A DNA stretch of 64,000 nucleotides from Protula sp. h YS-2021 (lineage: Eukaryota; Annelida; Polychaeta; Sabellida; Serpulidae), in the NCBI GenBank assembly GCA_949752745.1, contig OX457026.1, forward strand, positions 25,503,702 to 25,567,701, given 5' to 3'. The notes beneath the pieces were generated by a model. It worked only from the letters and a program-made list of their open reading frames with translations, ran no database searches and was not told the origin of the DNA. Below are positions 34,928 through 46,900 of the stretch, in pieces. The translations under genes were made by a program, and so were the position numbers. Positions within the stretch are counted from its first letter, which is position 1. Each line of letters starts with the position of its first letter.

Positions 34928-37900
34928 GTACGCACCAAGTGACATTAGCCAATGGAAACTTATTAATATAATCGCCGCTTATTTGGTTTTTTTGGTTTAT
35001 CACAGGATGCTTGTTTTTTTTTCATAACATCAGTATATAGGAAATATCCCGCTCCCCGGTACGAGGCACTCGAGAGGGGCAGATCATATGATCGTGTCCT
35101 GTGTCTTTGCAACGAGATCGTTTAAGTAGGATTTATTGTGCCCTCTGGTATAATTTCAATTAAAAAATATGAAGCCGTTTGATTGTGTTTTGTCGTTGCA
35201 GGCGAGACGACATATTGGCGGTTTTGTGAGCTATGCAACATAAGGTTTACCAATATTGAGGTGTGTGTGATGTTCTTTTAATCTAGACGCGTTTGTGATT
35301 TTCACTGATAACATGTTAAAAAAACGTAAACAAATATAAAAATTAACACTGATTCCCCGTAATGAAATCGTTGCCTTTTTCAGAAGACTAACCTTGGGGT
35401 TGCAGGAGTATTTATATGATCATGCACTCAAAAATTTCAAAATGAACGAAGAAATTTGCTGAGCTGTGCGTTCAGTTGGACGCAGAAAATATTTGCCTTT
35501 TCACTTTCATTACCGTCTCAAAAATTGTTTACATGATTGCAAAAGTTCTGCGCTCGTTCAGAAGCAGGATTTGAAAACCTAGGGCAAAATTTGGAAGAAT
35601 GTCAGATGTTTACAAGGTGAACCTGACGAAATAATACATTTAAGGTTTAGTGAGTCAGTGATTGAGACTTAAGTGAGTACTGAGAGTTACAGTGAAGCTT
35701 CTATATTGCAGTTTAAATGTTTTGCTTTTGTAGCACTATGAAGCTCATTGTACAGGAGAGCTACACAAAAGAAATGTTAAGATGAGTTCCCGGGTATGTC
35801 TGTCTATGTTTATTTTATCACAAATAGTGTGTTTACAAACATCGAATAAACAACGTAATCAGACCATATCATATCATCATATCAAAGAGTCATTTATATT
35901 GCGCATATTCAGCAAGCTACTATGCGCTACAGTGGTAACTAATGCCAACTATAATCCTAGAAATAATAACACAGCACAAAACATTATATCACAGCTAAAA
36001 TTGTTGCAGTCATGAGTGTCCCTAAAAAACAACTTTATCGTTAACTGAAATCAGCATTCTTGTATAAATATGTCAGATGGCTTGATCTGTGTGTTTTAAA
36101 GTCTTTTTGAGAGTTTCGCATATCCACATATTTGATAAAAATATTCATGTGTACGAAAAGTAAAAAGTTCTATTGAGTCTCAAGCAATTATTGGACAGCG
36201 TCTGTGTGTAAAATATCGAGTACGCATGTGCCGAAATAGCAAGTAGTTGTGACAAAAGAATGATACAAAAAGCAACATCTTTAAATACGCCGTGATATAA
36301 AAAGAGCCATGCCGAGGTTGCTGTTATACTCTAATTTAAATGTGTCACAAGGGAGCGGCAATGCACAACCAGAAATCGGCAGTACCTCCGAGAGAGGTGG
36401 CATCCAGACAGGAGAGCCACCCAGCCGTGCGGTATCAGCCAGCAGGGGTCTCGTTGAGCACGCCACAGCCGCGCCCCGCCCTCACCCCGGCTCGCCTCCT
36501 GCCGCGGACGCCTTACCAGCAGACGCGGATGCCTGTAATGCTAACGCCAGCTAGAAGTCAGTCGAGGCAGTTGATTGGACCTGCGAATCCTGGGATTCCC
36601 GCTGTGCACATCATGGAGCAGCCACGGCACGCATGCGCGGTATAATTGCTAACTGGACGAGTTACACCAAAGTTAGATCGTATTTGAATTGGGTCGTACT
36701 CAAATTCCTTTAAAATGTCTTTTACCAGCGCAGATTTAGAATGTAATCCAGTGCAGACGAAACCAATCAAATTGCAAAGCGATTTAAAGGAGGTAAGCGA
36801 TTGATGCGATTATCCGGTATCTTTTAAGGGCTAAAGAAGGGTAAGTGATTTTGAAATAGTGAGCATTTAAACGATTTATGTGATTAACTACTGTAATGTA
36901 CTGATTCCACTGCACAGATTGTATGGCGTAATGTTTGAGTGACAAAAATATAATTTGAATAATTTTGTTATTTCTGTGTCAGGTGTGCGAGGACGGTGAA
37001 GTGTTTGAAACGCGCGCCCATTGGCTAGCTCACATCGAGTCCAGAACGCACTGTGAAAATCTCCTGCGGGCGTTTTACAGGTAAATCGTTACGCCTGTAC
37101 AAGACTTGAAATATTTTTCAATAAGTGATTTCTCGTTTCGCGTCTGTACTGAGCATAGTTATCTAAACGCGCTATCAAACATGTGAAAATGGTGTGCTGT
37201 GAATACGTGTTGGTATATGTACGTGCTGCCATGAGTATATGTCGCCATGTGCATGTGTTGCTATGAGTATCTGTGGCCATATGTTTATGTTGCTATGAGG
37301 GTTTCTGGACGTTTCGGCCCAAAACCAGTTCGGCCCAACCGATTCGGCCCAACGTGTAAGACGATTCGGCCCAGCTTTGGACGTTTCGGCCCATAGGTTT
37401 GGACGATTCGGCCCATTGTCTCCGATGACACAAATGTTAAAGGAAACTTAAAATCAAGGTTGTTCGTGCTTTTGTTTTGATTACAAAATGAAAAACAGCA
37501 TTCGGCAGAACACTGAAACTGCAGTTTTACACACCATAATTCTGTTGATATGAACGACTTCAAATACAAACGGGAAAACTTCAGCAACGACTTTCACTTA
37601 TCAGAACTTGATATTGTCCATCGACAGACATTTTAACTCTACAGTTTTACACACCACAATACTGTTTATATGCACAGCGTTACATAACCAGAGGTAAACA
37701 GTAGTAACTTGTACTATGACAGTGATTAATGCTCAAATAATACTGTCCTTGTTCCGTCGACAGATTTAAAGCAATCTACCCATTGGGACCAAAAATACGG
37801 TTTTTGTTTTTAATTACATATAAATCGGAATACTTAATTACACTGACATGTAAGGTCAATTGCACTTCATATACCGGAGAAATGTTAAAACAACTGAAAT

Positions 37901-40900
37901 GAGTTCTGTCTTTTATAATACCCTTATAAAAGGGTAACAAAATAAAGGACGGATTAATGATATCTGTGTGAATCACTAGCTGACACTAAGCATTTGTTGT
38001 TGAAAGAGTCTTTTCATGTACATTGATAAAAGCAGTACATTCTTCTTTATATATCTTTTCTACACGCACAAATTATGGTGTGTGAAAAAGTAATGTGCAA
38101 TTCACATTGAACCTACTCACTGGAAGTAAAAAAAAAAAACTTTTATGAAGATCTCTCTAAAAAAAACATTGGGCCGAAACATCCAATTTGGGCCGAACTG
38201 GTTTTGGGCCGAACCGGTCAGGTGAAAAAAATCCTGGGCCGAATCATCCAAATTGGGCCGAACTGGTTTTGGGCCGAACCGGTTTTGGGCCGAATCGACC
38301 AAATCCCGCTATGAGTATATGTTGCCATGTGTCATCAGGTTAGGGTGGCAGAAGTATCAGCAGCAGTACAACAGCGTGCCCTTTGCACCCAAGCTCGACG
38401 CGCAGTGCTCGCAAGAGGAGAGAGAGGACATGGAGGTCCTCATGAGGATAAGGAGCGGCCTGCTCAATAACTTTATGTGCAAGGTGAGATGGATGGAGGG
38501 TCCTCATGAGGGTAAGGAGGGACCTGCTCAATAACTTTATGTGCATGGTGAAGTGGGTGGAGGGGCATGGAGGCCCTCATGAGGATAAGGAGCGGCCTGC
38601 TCAATAACTTTATGTGCAAGGTGAGGGGGAGAGGAGGGGCATAGAGGACCTCATGAGGATAAGGAGCGGCCTGCTCAATAACTTTATGTGCAAGGTGAGG
38701 GGGAGAGGAGGGGCATAGAGGACCTCATGACGGTAAGGAGCGGCCTGCTCAATAACTTTATGTGCAAGGTGAGGGGGAGAGGAGGGGCATGGAGGCCCTC
38801 ATGAGGATAAGGAGCGGCCTGCTCAATAACTTTATGTGCAACGTTAGGGGGAGAGGAGGGGCATGGAGGACCTCATGACGGTAAGGAGCGGCCTGCTCAA
38901 TAACTTTTTGTGCATGGTGAGGGGGAGAGGGGGGGCATGGAGGCCCTCATGAGGATAAGGAGCGGCCTGCTCAATAACTTGATGTGCAAGGTGAGGGGGA
39001 GAGGGGGTCATGGAGGTCCTCATTAGGATAAGGAGCGCCCTGCTCAATAACTTTATGTGCAAGTCGAGGAGGGGAGGGGGCATGGAGGTCCTCATGACGG
39101 TAAGGAGCGGCCTGCTCAATAACTTTATCTGCAAGGTGAGGGGGAGAGGGGGGCATGGAGGTCCTCATGAGGGTGAGGAGCGGTCTTCTCAATAAATTTA
39201 TGTGCAAGTGGAGGGGCATGGAGGTCCTCATGAGGGTAAGGAGAGACCTGCTCAATAACTTTTATGTGCAAGGTGAGGGGGGGGGGGGGGGGTGGAGGGG
39301 CATGGAGGCCCTCATGAGGGTGAGGAGCGGCCTGCTCAATAACTTGTGCGGCCTGCTCAATAACTTTATCTGCAAGGTGAGGGGGAGAGGGGGGCATGGA
39401 GGTCCTCATGAGGGTGAGGAGCGGTCTTCTCAATAAATTTATGTGCAAGGGGAGGTGGGTGGAGGGGCATGGGGGTCCTCATGAGGGTAAGGAGAGACCT
39501 GCTCAATAACTTTTATGTGCAAGGTGAGGGGGGGTGGAGGGGCATGGAGGCCCTCATGAGGGTGAGGAGCGGCCTGCTCAATAACTTGTGCGGCCTGCTC
39601 AATAACTTTATCTGCAAGGTGAGGGGGAGAGGGGGGCATGGAGGTCCTCATGAGGGTGAGGAGCGGTCTTCTCAATAAATTTATGTGCAAGGGGAGGTGG
39701 GTGGAGGGGCATGGAGGTCCTCATGAGGGTAAGGAGAGACCTGCTCAATAACTTTTATGTGCAAGGTGAGGGGGGGGGGGGGATGGAGGGGCATGGAGGT
39801 CCTCATGAGGGTGAGGAGCGGCCTGCTCAATAACTTCATGTGCAAGGTGAGGAGGAGAGGAGGGGCATGGAGGCCCTCATGAGGGTGAGGAGCGGCCTGC
39901 TCAATAACTTCATGTGCAAGGTGAGGAGGAGAGGAGGGGCATGGAGGCCCTCATGAGGGTGAGGAGCGGCGTTCTCAATAACTTTATGTGCAAGGTGAGG
40001 GGGGTGGAGGGTGGCACAGATGTCCTGCAGAGGATCAGGTGTAGCCTGCTCAGTAAGTTCTTGTGCAGGATGAAGGGGTGCTTTGTTTTCAGTGGACATT
40101 GTCTGACGACTCTTGCCCACACCGGATAAAACATTTGTGTAATATTCCGATTTACGACCATATTGGAGTAATTATTGAAGCATTTCAGTTCCTAGGAACA
40201 GTACGATGTTCAATTTGTATTTGTTGCAGTTATGCGTGACTAAGCTATCCACAAAAAATAACTGGACGGAGCACGTGACCGGAAAAAAACACAACAGGGT
40301 ACGCCATTTGCATAATAATGTATCAAGGATAGAAGTCTGCGCCAAGCTGCAAGATGATCGTCCTTAAGAGTTTTTGTCCATTTGTTCCAATGTCTATTTG
40401 TTAAATGAGGATGGTTTGTGCGGATTTTTGGGTACCTGCGTTTAGACCTCAAACTCCATGTTTTTACCGAGTAAATTGCACGTAGGGAAAATCGGTCGTT
40501 AGGAGGTGAGGAGGGTGCCGGGGGGGGGGGGGGGTGTTAAATGAATCGAAAGACGGTTAGAGCCAGTTAATCAACAAATTAATCAACAGTTTATTGACAA
40601 AACAGTTGAATTTGGTAGCTTGTGGAGCCAGGACGCGGTGACCCTGTGAAACACGAACTCACAAAACGCTATCAAGTGTTAGCCGTTAAGTTGTTTCCCA
40701 AATACGAAACGAATTTTCGGTCATCGAATAGGGCGTGCATCTATGTGTAATGATAATGTCCTGGTAATAATCAACTTTAATCTTCTTTCTCATGAGGGGG
40801 TATCCTTTTAAAAATTTGTTGCGGTCGAGTAATCAACAAAAAGCTGGTCATTTCAGAGATGCGTGGAGACGATGAACGTGTTGGGGCGTGAGCCATATTT

Positions 40901-43900
40901 GGAGCAGTACGGAGATGTACCGCAACCTAACAGGGAGAAAATTCAACAGACCCTGCAGCTCATCCGTAAGTTAGCCATGTGGCTTGAATTTTAATGCGCA
41001 TTTACGGTTCGCTTGACTTTATCAGTTTCGGAAACTTAAATTTAATATTCGTTTTTATAAAAGCTGCGACTCCGGTGGGACTCGAACCCACAGCCTCCGA
41101 ATAACCTGGTTAACCCTTAGAAGTCCGACGCGCTATCCATTGCGCCACGGAGTCAGCTGGAAGCTGCCGTTGATTTGATTAGTTGGTTTATGTTAGATTA
41201 TTTGTAGCAACTAAAATTTTTGAGACTCTTAATATTTTCTTGTGTTCATATTGCTGTTGCTTGCAAACGCTGAAATGACCACACGGCGAATTTTCCGCCG
41301 GAAAAGACTTACGTTTTCTGGTATATAATGTACTATTTTATTGTTCTCGTAGCGCAAGGTCACGTTATGAAGGAGTATTTTGGGTAAAAACAATTAAGTT
41401 GGAACGTGATGGTAAAGACGCCCCTTGTCAATCGCTGTCTGTCTACAGGGAGAGCGGGTGGGAGGGAGGGTGGAGGGAGATGTTGAGGTGTGATTTCAAA
41501 TACTTAAATGTATCTTGCCCGTGTCGTCGCGTGGTTTTATGGCGTGAATACTATCGTGCTGTGTGTTATTTGAACACAGAGGAGGAGGCGGAGAAGGAAG
41601 TGTTGGCGAAGAAGCAGAACGCGCGGCTTGAGAATGCCTTCACGTACTGCAAGGTTTGGCGTTATACTCGTACATTTTCCTCCCCCCCCCCCCTCACGAC
41701 CCTACCCAGCCTTCCACTTTTTGTTGTTGCTGGGGGGGGGGGGGGGTGGGAGGGGGGATATAGCTGTGAAAACATACATGTGAACCAGGTGTATTTGATG
41801 TATAGTTCATATCCAGATTTCGACACGACAAGTCCTGGTAGTGTGGTTTAAAAGAAAAACGTATCACACTAATGACGTCACGCCACGTCACATCTCGAAA
41901 AGAAAAAAAAACAGGTTCTAGGTGTAGTTCGCTTGTGATTTGTAGGCGTGTGAAGAGCACATTGCGACGCAATCTGATTGGCTGACCCATTTGGAATCCG
42001 TGAAACACTGCAAGACTCTTCTGTCATTCTTTTACACACTTGGAGCTGCCAGGTTCGTGGAATTAGAGCTTATTTGTGGCAATATGCCAAAGACGAACAT
42101 CAACTTTGGCTAAAACAAAATAGGTCGTGTTTTATGCAGTTAAGTGCGTTGATAAGTCTACATGCAAATGAGCTGAAAGAAAGAAAGGTAATGAGTTCAG
42201 ATTTTGCATGCAGCATAAGAACCTTAGCGTCGGAAGTGACGTTGTTGGCAGGTACGGGGAGAAGTACGGAAGTATACCTTAGAAGTGACGTTTTTGTTGG
42301 CAGGTACGGGGAGAAGTACGGTAGTATACCTTAGAAGTGACGTTTTTGTTGGCAGGTACGGGGAGAAGTACGGTAGTATACCTTAGAAGTGACGTTTTTG
42401 TTGGCAGGTAAGGGGAGAAGTACGGTAATATACCTTAGAAGTGACGTTTTTGTTGGCAGGTACGGGGAGAAGTACGGTAGTATACCTTTTGGCGGATTTC
42501 TGGATTCACAGTGCCAGCAGGAAGACAGGGTGGATGTGGAAACGCTCATGAGGATGAGGAGTGCTGTACTAAACAGTTTCAAGTGCAAGGCAAGTGCCTC
42601 CACGACAACACCATTTTACCACGTGACCCCAGGTCTATAGTGTGTTGACAGCATACTCACGGTGTGTGGACACCATGCTCAGTGTGTGGACAGTCTACTC
42701 ACAGTGTGTTGACAGCACACTCAAAGTGTGTGGACACCATGTGTTGACTTGTCTTTGCAGCTGTGTGCATCTGGTGGTTAACTGATAGCTCGGGCTGTCG
42801 GTTAACGCGCTGCCAGTGTGTTGACAGCATGTTGACTGTGTGTTGACCCTTGTGTTTTCAGTTGTGTGCTACGAAGTGCACGGTAAGGAAGAACTGGATA
42901 GAGCACGTGACTGGCAAGAAGCACAACAGGGTAAGCGTCACGCCAAGTCACTTCCAGAAAGCGTCAATTCAAAAGAAGTCAAGGTCATGTAACGCACAGT
43001 TAAATCACGTTAATGTTACCCGATTAAAGTTTTATGAACCTGTGCATCTTTAAAATCCATTTAATTTAATTTACTCTCCCAAAATCATTTAGTTCACAAC
43101 AAATTCTTATTTCATTTGGATTTTTAACCCAGCGGATGTATCATTTTTTTTTTTTTAAACTTTGCATTTGAACTTTTTTTTAGCCAATCTGAAATCTCAA
43201 AATTTGTTACTGTCATTCCAGTCGGCATCGCTTCAGCCAGACCTGATGAAGAAAAGTAAATAAAAATCAATCTGAGATAACTATGTAGTTGTTTTGCTGT
43301 GCGAAAGTGCTAGTAAATGATCAGAAGATTAGGTGTTTGCTGGACAAAGCCTTCCAAGTTGCTGGCACCGCTTCCCCCGGCAGGGGCGTGTCGACGACCC
43401 CGCACAATTTAGATGGCCATCCTTATAACAAACCACAAGCTAACTGATGAGATAATGGACGGCGTACACAGCCGTGGCGCATGACGTCACTTCCTTGTTG
43501 GTGTTTATAGAAGTGCCTGGAGACGCTGTACTCGATGGGCCTGGACACGTACGCGAAGCAGTTCGGCGATATCCCGATTCCTCACGGAGATAGGCTGCTT
43601 GAAACGCTAGCATCTATTCGTAAGTTGCAATGCCGTGTGTTGTCGGCATGTTATGCGTTAAAAAAAACACCAAAAATCGCAGTTAATACAGTCAAAATTA
43701 TAATTATAATTAGCGATTATAACAAGAAACTGTTCTTTGCTGTGAGAACTGTGCGTTATGACGTAAGGGAAGTGGTTAACTCGTGAAATTTCTTCTTTTT
43801 TTGTGATTTTAGTTCGGGAGTCTGGAGAATCGACAGAGGCGAAGTTCCTTGTGGAAAGCGTTTATAAAATACTGGTGTGTATGACATAGATTTTGGCGTA

Positions 43901-46900
43901 TGTGTTTTGTTTATGACGCAGTCACTCGGGTTATTCCTCCCTTATAGGCCTGCTTGCTCATTGACTGGCTATTTATTGTAGTATATAAAAGGAGACAACG
44001 AGTAAGCGGAATGAAATGAAGAGCTCATTTTTACCGCATGGCTTGTTGATGTATCAGAAGGAGAGAATGGGGCGCAGTTTGTAGTGTATTGATCTGTCAA
44101 AATCTAATTCTATCCATTTTGTGAAAATGACACGACGCAAAACATATAATTGAATCAAGAATGTTATAATTTAAATTATGCAACAGCCCCTAAAGCGGTT
44201 TCATTACTTTGCGAAAAACAATTTTAAAATGTTATTTAGGTGGAGCCAGATGCAGTTTTAGCGCCGCAAAGCCAACAACAGTCTAACAAGCAAATGCCAG
44301 CGACTCAGCCTCAGATTCGAACCCAGGGCCATCCAACCTTTGACGCCCATTACTCGCCAGCGAGTCAGGTCCCAACAAGCCAGATCCCACCCACGGGCCT
44401 CGTCCAATCAGTCACCGGTAACAGTGTCTTCATTTGTATATTAAAACGAACATAACATTCCAGATGATAAATAAGTAGCTTTCAGTTGCATCTGACAGTG
44501 TTCGGTTTAGGTTCGAGAATTTTATCAGGCGTATGTAACGAATGTCCTGTTTTTGGTAGACAACAGTAGTGGTAACATGGTCCCTTAATAGTGGTAACAT
44601 GGTCCCTTTTTGACCTTGCCAGGTGCCGCCATGCTGCAGGGACAAGCGTTACAGTATCTTCAGCAGGCCGTAGCCCTGCAGGTTGTACCGCAGAATGTAA
44701 TAGTCCCACAGCAGCGGCTAGCAACAAGCCAGAAGATCACGACAACACAGCAGCTGACAGCAGGCCAGCAGCTGTCTGCAGACCAGCAGCTGTCGGTAAA
44801 TCAGCAGCAAACAGAAGGCCAGCAGCCATCGACCAGCGCCCAGGTGAATGCTTAATTTTTAGCTATTGATTGTATTTGGAATCAAACGTATCCTTCCGTT
44901 AACACAAGCGATATGTTTTTTGCATCATGGCCGAGGGGTCATATTCGTCCGCCGTCCGTCTGTCTGGCTTTCCATCTGCTATGCTTCTTTACTGACCGAT
45001 CGCCCGCCAAATTATACACTCATTTGAGTAGCAAACGATTTCGTTCAAAAGTAATTTATGAGTTGCGTGGCTGCCACCTAAAGCGCTTTGGCTGGGATTG
45101 ATTGTGAGCAAGATGCCAGCGAACTATGTTGTAAATATCGTTTTGGTCTCGCGTGCTATACTGGTGATTGAGGTGACTAAACGTGAAGTTTATGCACTTA
45201 TTGAATTAAAAATTTATTAAACATTTTAAATAATAAAGTGTAATTCGTCAAACGAACTAACATCATTGAATCTCCTTCATCCCCCAAAAGAGATCAAATT
45301 TATGGAGAAAGAATGGCTGATAGGGGTGACGAAGAGGGGGGGGGGGGGGGGTACTTTGCGACTTCGTGTCATAAAACGTAGCAGTCTAGAGCTGTTCCGA
45401 AGAACGCTGATGTTACAGGACACACGGGCTCCCCCTGGAGGGCAGCCTGCGTCACGGAGCCGAATTCCTGCCTCCATCTCAGTGCCACCTTCAACCAACG
45501 CCGAGTTCCTACGCAACCAGCTCCAGAAGCAGTTACTCGGCATGTAAGTCCCAGCATTCGCCATGTTATGTTATTGTGTTCAAATTGGTGTATTTATTGT
45601 ATATCATTGTGTTAGGTTGTTGGAGTTTTCTAACGGTATGTTTCGATTTGATTATGTCCTTCAAATATATTAATTGTTATTTCAAAGCCTGTTTATAAAC
45701 TGTAGTTTGATTTTTTTTAGTTTGTGCAATACCATGCAGAGGCGACGCGTCATGCACAGGAATAAGTTACGTAGCACACTGTTTATTTTAAGGTTGCGCA
45801 TTTTGATGTTACAGCCCTGCGACCAGCGAAGCGGAGGTCTACGACTATGGGCATTCGCGCAACGGCAAACCCGAAGAACAGGTAAACAAAAAAAGGGCAA
45901 TACACCGTGCGCAAAAACGTGGAAAAGAGGCCATCCGTGTGCAGAACTCAACACAATGCGCCGTGCGCGTATCTGTAGCAATGTATCGTGCCCTCTGCGC
46001 CGTGGGTTGATTGAGACCATGGTTTAGGCATTTTCTCATACACCCTAAATTTGAAGGGGGGGGGGGAGGATCTTTGATGACGTTACCAATTTTGTGTCCG
46101 CGATTCAGAGGTAGGGTTCGCAATTGAGCCTCGAGCAAACGGGGCCCGAGCGAGGTGTCATTCATGTTGTTTAAGAAACTGGATCAGCGTTCTTAAACAA
46201 GCATGTCCAAGGACATGACCAGCCGAGTTACCAAACAAGTAAAGAGAGAAAAACTCTTACAAGAATACTGTTAGGTAAAAAATGAACAACCTTGTTTCTG
46301 AATGTAATTTTTCATAATTTTAATACACAAAAACGAGTTCTCCCGGGTGGAAGCTACCCAAAAAGGGATGTTGGAGAGGTTTGTTGTTGACGATTCACGT
46401 ATTTACCGACATTTGCACAATTTTACAAAAATTTTTGAATTCCACCATTTCGTCATTTTTCTGTCATTTGCGAAAAAAAGCAAAGTCCAGGTGGAAAAAG
46501 ACCTAAGAAACTTTCGATTGAAGTTTTATAACTATTTAAAAAAGACTTAGAGAAATGAATAATTTGACAATTCAGTTATTTACTACCATTTATTCCAGTT
46601 CTTGCCGAACTTCAAAGTGCTGCCATTTCGGCAGTTTTTGGCGATCCGCGAAAAAAATAAAAGCCTTGTAGGCTAACCCCTGTGGAACATCCCTGCGTAA
46701 CATCTAAACGATTGGAGTAAAACTGTAGGAGGAGTAGATTTAAAAAATGGGTAAAAACGGGCACAAAAAGTGCCGCCATTTTGTCAGTTTTTCGTCAAAA
46801 AAATAATAGCCAGGTGTTGGACCACCCAGGGAACATACCTGCGTAATATCAAAACGATTGGGGCAAAAACGGTAGGAGGAGTAGCATTTTAAAGAAAAAG

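Noticed and set aside
36717..36790. Possible exon ending AAAGGAG|gtaagc
   Set aside because: It has a good donor, but it would not supply the first Cys of finger 1, which exon 3 does in the same position as in module B.
38253..38534. Single plus-strand frame running through exon 5 into the first repeat
   Set aside because: The part after 38483 is intronic by the splice consensus and by alignment with exon 10.
38844..39690. Pro/His-rich minus-strand frames across the minisatellite
   Set aside because: They arise from the repeat unit read in reverse and have no start, splice or composition support.
38428..40072. CRISPR-like array
   Set aside because: Units lack unique spacers, contain exon sequence and lie in a eukaryotic gene; it is a minisatellite.
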